Assembly: GCA_020249265.1 (NCBI GenBank)
Contig: JADCGA010000016.1
Span: 1-64,000 of the forward strand
DNA: 64,000 bases
Direction of reading: 5' to 3'
Origin: Roseomonas sp.
GTDB taxonomy: Bacteria; Pseudomonadota; Alphaproteobacteria; Acetobacterales; Acetobacteraceae
This document shows, piece by piece, positions 55,814-62,946 of this stretch (within the stretch, counting starts at the first letter, position 1; each line of letters opens with the position of its first letter). The translations under genes and the position numbers were made by a program. The notes under the pieces are model-generated. The model was not told the DNA's origin, searched no databases, and was given only the letters and a program-made list of their open reading frames with translations.

Positions 55814-56533
55814 ATGACTGAATTGCTTTATCGTGAAGACGCCTATGTTGCGGAAATCAGCTCCAAGGTGCTTGCGGCTTCGGCCGAAGCGATCGTTACG
55901 GACCGCACGAATTTCTATGCTCAGGCCGGCGGTCAGCCTGGCGATACCGGCGTGCTGCGTTGGGCGGGCGGCGAGGCGCGCATTGCCAATACTACCAAAG
56001 GACCCGAAGATACCGTGCTGCATGTGCCGGAAGCCGGCGCGGCCTTGCCGGAAGTGGGAACCACGGTCACGCTCGCGCTTGATTGGCCGCGACGCCTTCG
56101 CCTGATGCGCATGCACACGACGCTGCATTTGCTATGCAGCCTGATCCCAGGCGCGGGTGTTACGGGTGGGCAGATTGGGCTTGAGAAATCGCGCCTCGAT
56201 TTCGATCTGCCGGAACCGCCCAGCAAGGAGAGCCTGACCGAAGGCTTGAATGCGCTGATCGCCGCCAATCATCCCATCGCGCAGGAATGGATTTCCGAAT
56301 CCGAGCTTGATGCCAATCCCGGCCTGGTGCGCACGCTTTCCGTGCAGCCGCCGCGTGGCGCGGGGCGTATTCGCTTGGTACGCATCGGCAATGCAGATGC
56401 GCCGATTGATCTGCAGCCCTGCGGCGGGACGCATGTGCGCCATACCGGCGAAATCGGGCGTGTGGAGGTCACGAAAATCGAAAACAAGGGCAGGCAGAAT
56501 CGCCGCGTTTCCCTGGTGCTGGTGGAGGATTGA
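55814..56533 (+). CDS. Alanyl-tRNA editing protein, AlaX type
   Basis: The 239-residue protein is a free-standing editing domain: H101-x3-H105 (RMHTTLHLL) and C203-GGTH207 are the zinc ligands that bind mischarged Ser/Gly-tRNA(Ala). FYAQAGGQPGDTG near residue 34-46 is the family's N-terminal motif. It deacylates Ser-tRNA(Ala). It heads an operon with a rhodanese and a cystathionine beta-lyase-like gene. Confidence 0.92.
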   Translation: MTELLYREDAYVAEISSKVLAASAEAIVTDRTNFYAQAGGQPGDTGVLRWAGGEARIANTTKGPEDTVLHVPEAGAALPEVGTTVTLALDWPRRLRLMRMHTTLHLLCSLIPGAGVTGGQIGLEKSRLDFDLPEPPSKESLTEGLNALIAANHPIAQEWISESELDANPGLVRTLSVQPPRGAGRIRLVRIGNADAPIDLQPCGGTHVRHTGEIGRVEVTKIENKGRQNRRVSLVLVED

Positions 56534-56535
56534 TC

Positions 56536-57378
56536 ATGCATGATCTGGTTTCAACCGAATGGCTGGCCGAGGCATTTGGCGCGCCTGATCTGATGGTGTT
56601 TGACGCCACCAAATACCTGCCCAATGAACCCTTTGATGGCCTAGCCAAATACCGCGAAGCGCATATTCCGGGCGCGCGTTTCTTCGATATTGATGTGGTG
56701 GCCGATCCCGACACCACCCTGCCGCATATGGCGCCAACCGCTGGGCGCTTCGCGCGGCTGATGGGTGAAATGGGCATCAGCAATGCAACGCGCGTGATCT
56801 TCTACGATCAGAAGGGGCTGCAATCCTCGGCCCGCGGCTGGTGGCTGATGAAGCTGTTCGGGCATGAGAAAACCGCCGTGCTGGATGGCGGCTTGCCGAA
56901 ATGGTTGGCGGAAGGCCGCGCGACGGAAAGCGGTGACGCCAAGTCAGCCACCCCCGCTAGCTACACACCGGATTTTCGCGCTGATCTGCTGAAAGGTATC
57001 GGCGATGTGAAGCGCATTATCGCTGATGGCAGCGCGCTTATCTTGGATGCGCGCGCCAAGGGTCGCTTTGATGGCACGGCGCCGGAACCGCGCCCGGGCC
57101 TGCCTTCCGGTCATATGCCCGGTGCCAAAAGCGTGCCCTTCAATGAATTGCTCAATGCCGATTTCACCATGAAGGATGCGGCAGCGCTGCGTGCGCGTTT
57201 CGCCGCCGCTGGAGCGGATGGCGCCACACCCATCGTCACAAGCTGCGGCACGGGCGTTACTGCCTGCATTCTGGCACTTGGCCTGAAACAGGCCGGGCTT
57301 GGTGATGTGGCAATTTATGATGGTTCCTGGACCGAATGGGCCGGCAGGCCTGAAACCCAAAAGGAAAAGAGTAGCTGA
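56536..57378 (+). CDS. Thiosulfate/3-mercaptopyruvate sulfurtransferase (tandem rhodanese)
   Basis: The 280-residue protein has two rhodanese domains. The N-terminal one has HIPGARFFDIDVVADPDT and lacks an active cysteine; the C-terminal one has the catalytic C237-GTGVTA loop after DARAKGRFDG and GHMPGAKSVPFNELL. The CGTG(V/I)TA form indicates a mercaptopyruvate-like sulfurtransferase. ATG 56536 has GGAGG seven bases upstream; a TTG at 56530 is less likely. It overlaps nothing but starts two bases after alaX ends. Confidence 0.92.
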   Translation: MHDLVSTEWLAEAFGAPDLMVFDATKYLPNEPFDGLAKYREAHIPGARFFDIDVVADPDTTLPHMAPTAGRFARLMGEMGISNATRVIFYDQKGLQSSARGWWLMKLFGHEKTAVLDGGLPKWLAEGRATESGDAKSATPASYTPDFRADLLKGIGDVKRIIADGSALILDARAKGRFDGTAPEPRPGLPSGHMPGAKSVPFNELLNADFTMKDAAALRARFAAAGADGATPIVTSCGTGVTACILALGLKQAGLGDVAIYDGSWTEWAGRPETQKEKSS

Positions 57379-57379
57379 T

Positions 57380-58576
57380 ATGGCCGACAACAACGCCAAA
57401 CACGGGCAAGGCTTCGCCACACGCATGTCTCATGCCGGGCGCGCGGGGACGCGTGTGCATGGTTTCGTTAATCCCGGCGTGCATCGCGGCTCCACCGTGC
57501 TCCACCCAAATTCCGAATCGCGCCGCGCCTTCCAGAAGGACAAATGGAACCGCGTAATGACCTACGGCACCGCCGGCGGTCCCACGCAATATGCTTTGGA
57601 AGATGTGGTTGCGGAAATTGAAGGCGGCACGCGCTGCGTGCTGGTCGGCACGGGTTTGGCGGCGGTGACGGTGCCGCTGATGGCGTACCTCAAGACCGGC
57701 GATCATTGCCTGATGCCCGATTCCGCCTATGGCCCCGCGCGTAATGTTTGCAATGGGTTGCTGAAGGATTGGGGGGTGGAGACCACCTATTACGATCCGC
57801 TGATGGATGAGGCCGGCATTCGTGCACTCATCCGCCCCAATACCAAGGTGGTCTATACGGAAAGCCCGGGCAGCCACACATTCGAAGTGCAGGATGTGCC
57901 GGCTATTGCGCGTGCGGCGCATGCGGCGGGCTGCGTGGTGATGATGGACAATACCTGGGGCATTCATCACTTCATGCCCTTCCAGCATGGCGTGGATGTT
58001 TCGATCCAGGCGCTAACGAAATATGTCGGCGGGCATTCGGATGTGCTGCTGGGCTCCATTACCGTGAATAGCGAAAAGGATTATGAGATTGTGCGCGGCG
58101 CGGCCTCCCAAATGGGGCATTTCGCGGCACCTGATGATTGCTGGCTGGCGCTGCGTGGTGCGCGCACCATGCCCATTCGCTTAAAACAGCAGGAGAAAAG
58201 CGGGCTTGAAGTCGCGCGCTGGTTTGAAAACCGGCCGGAGGTGCTGAGTGTGCTGCACCCTGCCCTACCATCGCACCCGCAGCATGCGCTATGGAAACGT
58301 GATTTTACTGGCGCCTGTAGCCTATTCGGCGTGGTGTTCAAGCCGCACTATACGGAAGCGGATATCTTCAACTTCATTGATAGCCTAAAGCTTTTTGGCA
58401 TTGGCGCTTCATGGGGTGGGTTTGAAAGCCTCGCACTACCCACCACCGGCTTCATCACCCGCACGGCGACCAGCCCGGATTTGGGCGGCTTCACGGTGCG
58501 CATCCATATCGGGCTTGAAGATGTTGGCGATCTGGTCGCTGATCTGACGCAAGGTTTGGCGGTGCTGCCGAAGTAA
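57380..58576 (+). CDS. metC: Cystathionine beta-lyase-like PLP enzyme
   Basis: The 398-residue Cys/Met-metabolism enzyme has TYGTAGGPTQYALED near the N-terminus, MMDNTWG (D190) for the PLP ring nitrogen and K214 in LTKYVGGHSDVLLGS as the internal aldimine. It cleaves cystathionine to homocysteine, pyruvate and ammonia in methionine synthesis, or acts on other sulfur amino acids. It begins two bases after the sulfurtransferase stop, linking PLP sulfur chemistry to sulfane sulfur transfer. A gene symbol is a family-level call. Confidence 0.88.
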   Translation: MADNNAKHGQGFATRMSHAGRAGTRVHGFVNPGVHRGSTVLHPNSESRRAFQKDKWNRVMTYGTAGGPTQYALEDVVAEIEGGTRCVLVGTGLAAVTVPLMAYLKTGDHCLMPDSAYGPARNVCNGLLKDWGVETTYYDPLMDEAGIRALIRPNTKVVYTESPGSHTFEVQDVPAIARAAHAAGCVVMMDNTWGIHHFMPFQHGVDVSIQALTKYVGGHSDVLLGSITVNSEKDYEIVRGAASQMGHFAAPDDCWLALRGARTMPIRLKQQEKSGLEVARWFENRPEVLSVLHPALPSHPQHALWKRDFTGACSLFGVVFKPHYTEADIFNFIDSLKLFGIGASWGGFESLALPTTGFITRTATSPDLGGFTVRIHIGLEDVGDLVADLTQGLAVLPK

Positions 58577-58589
58577 GGCAGAGGGTTAA

Positions 58590-58615
58590 GGGCCGCCCTG
58601 CCAATCGGGCGGCCC
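58590..58615. terminator. Bidirectional hairpin between metC and lipoprotein genes
   Basis: Perfect 9-bp arms GGGCCGCCC and GGGCGGCCC flank an eight-base loop in the 46-base gap between convergent genes. There is no T run on either side. It is a probable shared 3'-end structure. Confidence 0.55.
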
Positions 58616-58622
58616 AATAGGC

Positions 58623-58898
58623 TCAGCGCTGGCTGCGCCCCGTCTCGACACCACGCTGATACGCGCGCTGTTCATTCTGACGCGATTGGCCAACCGCCAA
58701 GCCGCCAGCAGCACCGACGCCAGCACCAATCAGCGCGCCCCAACCGGCATTGCCGGAAAAGGAGCCGATCGCCGCACCGCCCAGCGCGCCAGCCCCGGCG
58801 CCCATCGCTGTGCTGCGCTGCTTATCACTCATATCCGCACAGCCGGTCGCTGCCAGCAGCGCCACACACGCAATACCTGTTTTCAATTTGCCAGCCAT
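58623..58898 (-). CDS. Small glycine-zipper lipoprotein
   Basis: The 91-residue protein has a lipoprotein signal with lipobox LAATGC (Cys20) and then an Ala/Gly-rich glycine-zipper stretch (MGAGAGALGGAAIG, WGALIGAGVGAAGGLAVG) of the 2TM family often found in outer-membrane lipoproteins such as OsmB-like proteins. The end is polar (NEQRAYQRGVETGRSQR). AAGGAG lies six bases before ATG 58898; a longer start at 58922 lacks this and breaks the signal. Role is likely envelope-related and is otherwise unknown. Confidence 0.82.
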   Translation of the reverse strand: MAGKLKTGIACVALLAATGCADMSDKQRSTAMGAGAGALGGAAIGSFSGNAGWGALIGAGVGAAGGLAVGQSRQNEQRAYQRGVETGRSQR

Positions 58899-58938
58899 CG
58901 GAATCTCCTTGGCGATTGCCAATTCTGTCAGTCTTCAA

Positions 58939-59364
58939 TCAACGCCGCGTCGAACGTGCGGCGCATGGGTATTGCGTCGCGGCAAAACGCAGCAGCCCAT
59001 CCGAAGCGCGCAAGCCATCAAATTGCGGATTGGCCGCGGACCAAGCCACAAAACTCGCCGCTACCTGATCGAGCGTGGGCGATGGTGAGGGCAGGCAAAA
59101 GCTGGGCCGCGTGCCCTGGCGCTTATGCATGGCATCGCTGGTCTGTCCCGTACCCACCATCACGCCATGGCAGAAATGCACCGCCGCCGCATAAACCGCT
59201 TCCTGGGCGTTTGCGCCGCATAGCCGTGCCAAGGCGCCCGTTGTGCCGGCGGTGAAGGTTTCGCCCGTAATGGCATTCTGCTGTGCAGAAGCCATTGGCG
59301 CCGTGCCCATTGCCACCGCAAATGCCGCCATGGGGAGGAAAGAGCCAAATCCGCGTAACGCCAT
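58939..59364 (-). CDS. Rap1a/Tai-like secreted protein
   Basis: The 141-residue protein has a Sec signal (ending near MASAQQ), then conserved cysteines in ARLCGANAQEAVYAAAVHFCHGVMVG, SFCLPSPSPTLDQVAASFVAWSAANP and a C-terminal YPC, the layout of the Rap1a/Tai immunity family of type VI secretion amidase effectors. No effector or T6SS gene is nearby, so an immunity role is doubtful; a general periplasmic role is possible. Start ATG 59364 has AGGAGG five bases upstream. Confidence 0.7.
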   Translation of the reverse strand: MALRGFGSFLPMAAFAVAMGTAPMASAQQNAITGETFTAGTTGALARLCGANAQEAVYAAAVHFCHGVMVGTGQTSDAMHKRQGTRPSFCLPSPSPTLDQVAASFVAWSAANPQFDGLRASDGLLRFAATQYPCAARSTRR

Positions 59365-59435
59365 TGCGTCCTCCTGAACCACCAAGAGCATTCAAGATAC
59401 GCAACACGCCACCTGCTTGGCAACTTAAATAATGT

Positions 59436-59927
59436 CTATGTGCTGTGCGGAGCGTCCCCGCATTTGCCGCAAAACCCTTCAATCTCGACCGTCGCACGCG
59501 CAGCAGAAAAGCCGGCCTTGGCGGCGGCCGTGCTGATTGCCTCAGCCACACCGTGATCGGAAATCTCCCGCGTCGCACCACACCCACGACAGATCAGGAA
59601 TTGATGCGGATGGTCATGCGCATGGTCGTGATGCGCGCCATGCCCTTCCAAGGCCTCATTACAGCCCATGAAGGCATTCAGCCTTTCAAGCCGATGGATC
59701 AAACCCTGTTCCAGCAGAAAATCCAGCGCGCGATATACCGTCGGCGGCGCGGCCTTGGCGCGGCTTGCCTTCAATTGATCAAGCAAAGCATAGGCGCCGA
59801 TCGGCGCATCCGCTTCCAGCACCAGGCGCAGCACATCGCGGCGCAAAGGGGTCAATTGTACGCCGCGCTTTTGGCAAAGCGCCTCTGCCCGTGCCAAGGA
59901 TGTCAGATGTGGTTCAGAACCATGCAT
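59436..59927 (-). CDS. zur: Zinc uptake regulator, Fur family
   Basis: The 163-residue Fur-family repressor has a winged-helix N-terminal domain (GVQLTPLRRDVLRLVLEA, PPTVYRALDFLLEQGLIHRL), a histidine-rich sensor loop (HHDHAHDHPHQF, about 99-110) and the CRGCG (C113, C116) plus FCGKCG (C153, C156) structural zinc site. The His-rich loop and gene context favour Zur over Fur. It is divergent from hisI and COG0523, with a candidate Zur box in the 40-base gap, so it probably represses them and itself. Confidence 0.88.
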   Translation of the reverse strand: MHGSEPHLTSLARAEALCQKRGVQLTPLRRDVLRLVLEADAPIGAYALLDQLKASRAKAAPPTVYRALDFLLEQGLIHRLERLNAFMGCNEALEGHGAHHDHAHDHPHQFLICRGCGATREISDHGVAEAISTAAAKAGFSAARATVEIEGFCGKCGDAPHST

Positions 59928-59952
59928 ACCGCTTCCTAACAGGAATCGCGCA

Positions 59953-59967
59953 TGTTATAAAGTAACA
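59953..59967. promoter_or_regulatory. Zur-box-like operator between zur and hisI
   Basis: TGTTA-N5-TAACA is a perfect inverted repeat with core TGTTATAAAGTAACA, matching the AT-rich GTTATAxxATAAC-like sites known for Zur. It ends directly at the hisI ATG (59968). The overlapping TATAAA at 59956-59961 could be a -10 box that would place the transcript start at about the A of that ATG, giving a leaderless mRNA; no ribosome site is visible upstream of hisI. Confidence 0.65.
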
Positions 59968-60381
59968 ATGTCAGCCCCCAGCATTTCCGCCACCGCGCGC
60001 GACGCACTGCTTGCCGCCATAAAGCCCGATGCCGCCGGCCTGATCCCCGCCATCGCTCAGCAGCATGATACGGGCGAAGTGTTGATGATGGCCTGGATGA
60101 ATGCCGAAAGCCTAGCCGAGACACTCTCAACCGGTCGCGTCTGCTATTATTCGCGTTCCCGCAAGGCGCTGTGGCGCAAGGGGGAAACATCGGGTCAGGT
60201 GCAGATGCTGGTGGATCTGCGGCTTGATTGTGATGGCGATACCATCCTGCTGCTGGTGGATCAGCAGGGGGTTGCCTGCCATACCGGGCGGCGCAATTGC
60301 TTCTACCGCGCCCCGCGCGGCGAAACACTCGCCAACATCGCGGAGCCACTCATGGACCCGGAAGCGCTTTACCGCACATGA
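59968..60381 (+). CDS. hisI: Phosphoribosyl-AMP cyclohydrolase
   Basis: The 137-residue enzyme opens the adenine ring of PR-AMP in histidine synthesis. It has [15 protein letters not shown] (substrate), the Mg site D87-x-D89-x-D91 and zinc ligands C88, C104 and C111 ([14 protein letters not shown]). All zinc cysteines are present, so this is not a zinc-free variant. It sits apart from any other his gene, directly after a Zur-box-like site and overlapping a COG0523 GTPase (ATGA). It may be a zinc-starvation paralog of a housekeeping hisI elsewhere. Confidence 0.93.
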   Translation: MSAPSISATARDALLAAIKPDAAGLIPAIAQQHDTGEVLMMAWMNAESLAETLSTGRVCYYSRSRKALWRKGETSGQVQMLVDLRLDCDGDTILLLVDQQGVACHTGRRNCFYRAPRGETLANIAEPLMDPEALYRT

Positions 60382-61421
60382 AGCTCATTCCCGTTACGGT
60401 GCTGACCGGCTTTCTCGGCGCGGGCAAGACCACGCTGTTGAACCGGCTGCTGAAGCACCCGGACATGGCCGGAAGCGCCGTGCTGATCAATGAATTTGGC
60501 GAGATTGGGCTGGACCATCTGCTGGTCGAAAAGCTGGATGAAGATACCGTTTTGTTGAATGCGGGCTGTCTGTGCTGCACCATCCGCGGTGATTTGCAGC
60601 GCGCTTTGCGTGATTTGGCGCTGAAGGCCGAAGCCGGGCATGAAATTCGCCGCGTGCTGATTGAAACCACGGGCCTCGCTGACCCTGCGCCGATTCTGCA
60701 AACGCTGATGAGCGACCCGGTGGCGCTGCGGTCCTTTCGCTTGGATGGCGTGGTGACAGTGGTGGATGCGGTGGTAGGCACGGCCACGCTGGATAGCCAA
60801 ATCGAAGCGGTGAAGCAGGCCGCGGTTGCTGACAGGCTGATCATCAGCAAGACGGACATCTCGGGCGCTGATCAAATCAGCGCAATTGAAGCGCGCCTGC
60901 ATGCGCTCAATCCCGGCGCGCCGATCAGGCGCGTTGTGGCGGGGGATGTGGCGCCGGATTTCCTGTTTGGTACCGGCGGTTTTGATCCAGCCAGCAAGAT
61001 CGCCGATGTCGCCAATTGGCTGGCGGCAGAAGCGGCGCATCACCATCATCATGTTCATCACCATGATCCGAACCGCCATGATGCGCGCATCCAGGCCTTT
61101 GGCCTGAGCTTTGCCGAACCTCTCCCATGGGAGGGGTTGGCGAGTTGGCTTGAAATGCTCGCCATCACGCGCGGCGCCAGTATTTTGCGCATGAAGGGTA
61201 TTCTGAACCTGGAAGGAGAAGACCGGCCCGTGGTGCTGCATGGCGTGCAGCACGTCTTTCACCCGCCGGAACGCCTGGCCGCCTGGCCGGCAGGGCATGA
61301 CCGGCAATCAAGGCTGGTCTTCATCCTGCGCGATCTGGACCGCGCCGTGGTGGAAGAAGGCCTGGCCGCCTTCCTGCAAGCAGCGCGCGACAAGGCTGCG
61401 CTTAGCGCCGGCTCAGCGTAA
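60378..61421 (+). CDS. COG0523 (CobW/ZigA-type) GTPase, putative zinc chaperone
   Basis: The 347-residue G3E GTPase has Walker [10 protein letters not shown] (11-19), the metal site GCLCC (63-67), SKTD (157-160) in place of NKxD, and a histidine run (221-229) before the CobW C-terminal domain. Family members move zinc, cobalt or nickel using GTP; the His run and Zur linkage favour zinc. Coupled by ATGA to hisI, a zinc enzyme that may be its client. The nearest known case is the ZigA type. Confidence 0.9.
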   Translation: MKLIPVTVLTGFLGAGKTTLLNRLLKHPDMAGSAVLINEFGEIGLDHLLVEKLDEDTVLLNAGCLCCTIRGDLQRALRDLALKAEAGHEIRRVLIETTGLADPAPILQTLMSDPVALRSFRLDGVVTVVDAVVGTATLDSQIEAVKQAAVADRLIISKTDISGADQISAIEARLHALNPGAPIRRVVAGDVAPDFLFGTGGFDPASKIADVANWLAAEAAHHHHHVHHHDPNRHDARIQAFGLSFAEPLPWEGLASWLEMLAITRGASILRMKGILNLEGEDRPVVLHGVQHVFHPPERLAAWPAGHDRQSRLVFILRDLDRAVVEEGLAAFLQAARDKAALSAGSA

Positions 61422-61456
61422 TTCCGCCGCGCGGCAATCTCGGCTAGTAACGCGCC

Positions 61457-62059
61457 ATGCCCCCTGCCCCTTTGACCTTCAAAACCCTCTCTGGCGCTGC
61501 GCTTACCGCGCGGTTGGATACGCTGGCTGGCCTGCGCATTCGTGTCTTTCGCGAATGGCCGTATCTTTACGATGGCGATGCGGCGCATGAGGCGCGCTAT
61601 CTTGCAGCTTATGCGCAAAGCCCGGGCGCGCTGGTGGTGGCGGCCAGCACGCCACAGGGCGCAGCGGTTGGTATGGCGACATGCCAGCCGGGGCAGGAAG
61701 CCAGCGAAAAGCTCCGCGCTTCCTGGGCTGCGGCAGGGCTGGATGCGGCGACACTATGTTATTTCGGTGAGAGTGTTTTATTGCCCGAATATCGCGGCCA
61801 GGGTGCGGGCGTGCGATTCTTTCAGGAACGCGAAGCCCATGCGCGCCACTTGGGGCTTTCCATCGCTGCCTTCTGTTCCGTTGTGCGCAATGAAAACGAC
61901 CCGCGCCGCCCGCGCGATTACACGCCCTTGGATGATTTCTGGCGCAATCGCGGCTATGAACCGCGACCCGATATCTCCACCGTCATGCATTGGCGCGAAG
62001 TGGGCGACACACGCGAAACGCCGCATGTGCTTTCCTTCTGGATCAAGAATCTTTCATGA
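61457..62059 (+). CDS. GNAT-family N-acetyltransferase
   Basis: The 200-residue protein has YFGESVLLPEYRGQGAGVRFFQEREAHAR, the GNAT acetyl-CoA loop (R-G-Q-G-A-G), and a C-terminal DDFWRNRGYEPRPDISTVMHW. Its first 60 residues (DTLAGLRIRVFREWPYLYDGD) resemble a GNAT subfamily often fused or adjacent to nitrilases. It overlaps the nitrilase gene by ATGA. Substrate unknown. Confidence 0.85.
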   Translation: MPPAPLTFKTLSGAALTARLDTLAGLRIRVFREWPYLYDGDAAHEARYLAAYAQSPGALVVAASTPQGAAVGMATCQPGQEASEKLRASWAAAGLDAATLCYFGESVLLPEYRGQGAGVRFFQEREAHARHLGLSIAAFCSVVRNENDPRRPRDYTPLDDFWRNRGYEPRPDISTVMHWREVGDTRETPHVLSFWIKNLS

Positions 62060-62946
62060 CCCCGGCACAACCCATCAGGCTTGGATTGCTGCAATATCCG
62101 GTGGGGCGCCCGGCCTCCATTGCGGATTTCGCCAAGGGGCTTGATCGCTGGCTGGAAGAAGGCCGCGTGAGCGCGGATTTGCTGGTGCTGCCTGAATATG
62201 CCGCTGTGGAACTCGGCGCCGGGCTGAATGGTGGCGAGGCCACTGAAGCTGCCGAGCTTGCCGCCATGGTCGCCGCCGCGCCCGCCATCCTTGAAGCGAT
62301 GCGCAATGCCGCGCAGCGCCATCAGGTATGGCTACAGCCCGGCACCCTGCCCATGCGCGCCGCCGATGGCCGCGTGGTGAATCGCGCGCCCTTGATCACG
62401 CCGGAAGGGCGGATGGCCTTTCAAGACAAGCGCGCCATGACGCGCTTTGAGAGCGAGCGCTGGGGCGTCAGCCAAGGCGCCGATCCCAATGTGTTTGACA
62501 CGCCCTGGGGCCGGATCGGCATTTCCATCTGCTATGATATCGAATTTCCGAAGCATGCCCGCGTGCAGGTCATGGCCGGCGCCTGGTTGATCCTTTCGCC
62601 AAGCTGCACGGATACGCTCGCTGGTTTCAACCGCGTGCATTTTTCTGCCCGCGCCCGCGCACTGGAAAACCAATGCTATGTCGCCATCACGCCGACCGTC
62701 GGTGAAGCGCCATGGTCCGCCGCGCTTGATGTCAATCATGGTCGCGCTGGCGTTTTTGGCCCGATGGATCGTGGCTTTCCCGCTGATGGTATCCTCGCCG
62801 AAGGCCAGATGGATGTGCCGGGCTGGGTGTTTTGCACGCTCGATCCCAGCTTGATTGAGGCCGTGCGGCGCGATGGCGCTGTGCGCAATCACCGGGATTG
62901 GCCAAGGGCGCCCTTTGGCTCGCCCAAGCCCGCCAGCTTCGCATGA
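62056..62946 (+). CDS. Carbon-nitrogen hydrolase (nitrilase superfamily)
   Basis: The 296-residue hydrolase has the E-K-C triad: E47 (LPEYAAVE), K125 (FQDKRAMTRFE) and C159 (ISICYDIEFP). The architecture matches amidase/omega-amidase-like members, often paired with GNAT proteins (and sometimes fused to them). It is translationally coupled to both neighbours (ATGA on each side), including lpxB. An amide substrate or metabolite-repair role is likely but not assigned. Confidence 0.92.
   Translation: MTPAQPIRLGLLQYPVGRPASIADFAKGLDRWLEEGRVSADLLVLPEYAAVELGAGLNGGEATEAAELAAMVAAAPAILEAMRNAAQRHQVWLQPGTLPMRAADGRVVNRAPLITPEGRMAFQDKRAMTRFESERWGVSQGADPNVFDTPWGRIGISICYDIEFPKHARVQVMAGAWLILSPSCTDTLAGFNRVHFSARARALENQCYVAITPTVGEAPWSAALDVNHGRAGVFGPMDRGFPADGILAEGQMDVPGWVFCTLDPSLIEAVRRDGAVRNHRDWPRAPFGSPKPASFA

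Noticed and set aside
58939-59364. Assignment of the Rap1a-like protein as a T6SS immunity protein
   Set aside because: No effector or T6SS gene in the window; only the cysteine pattern and length match.
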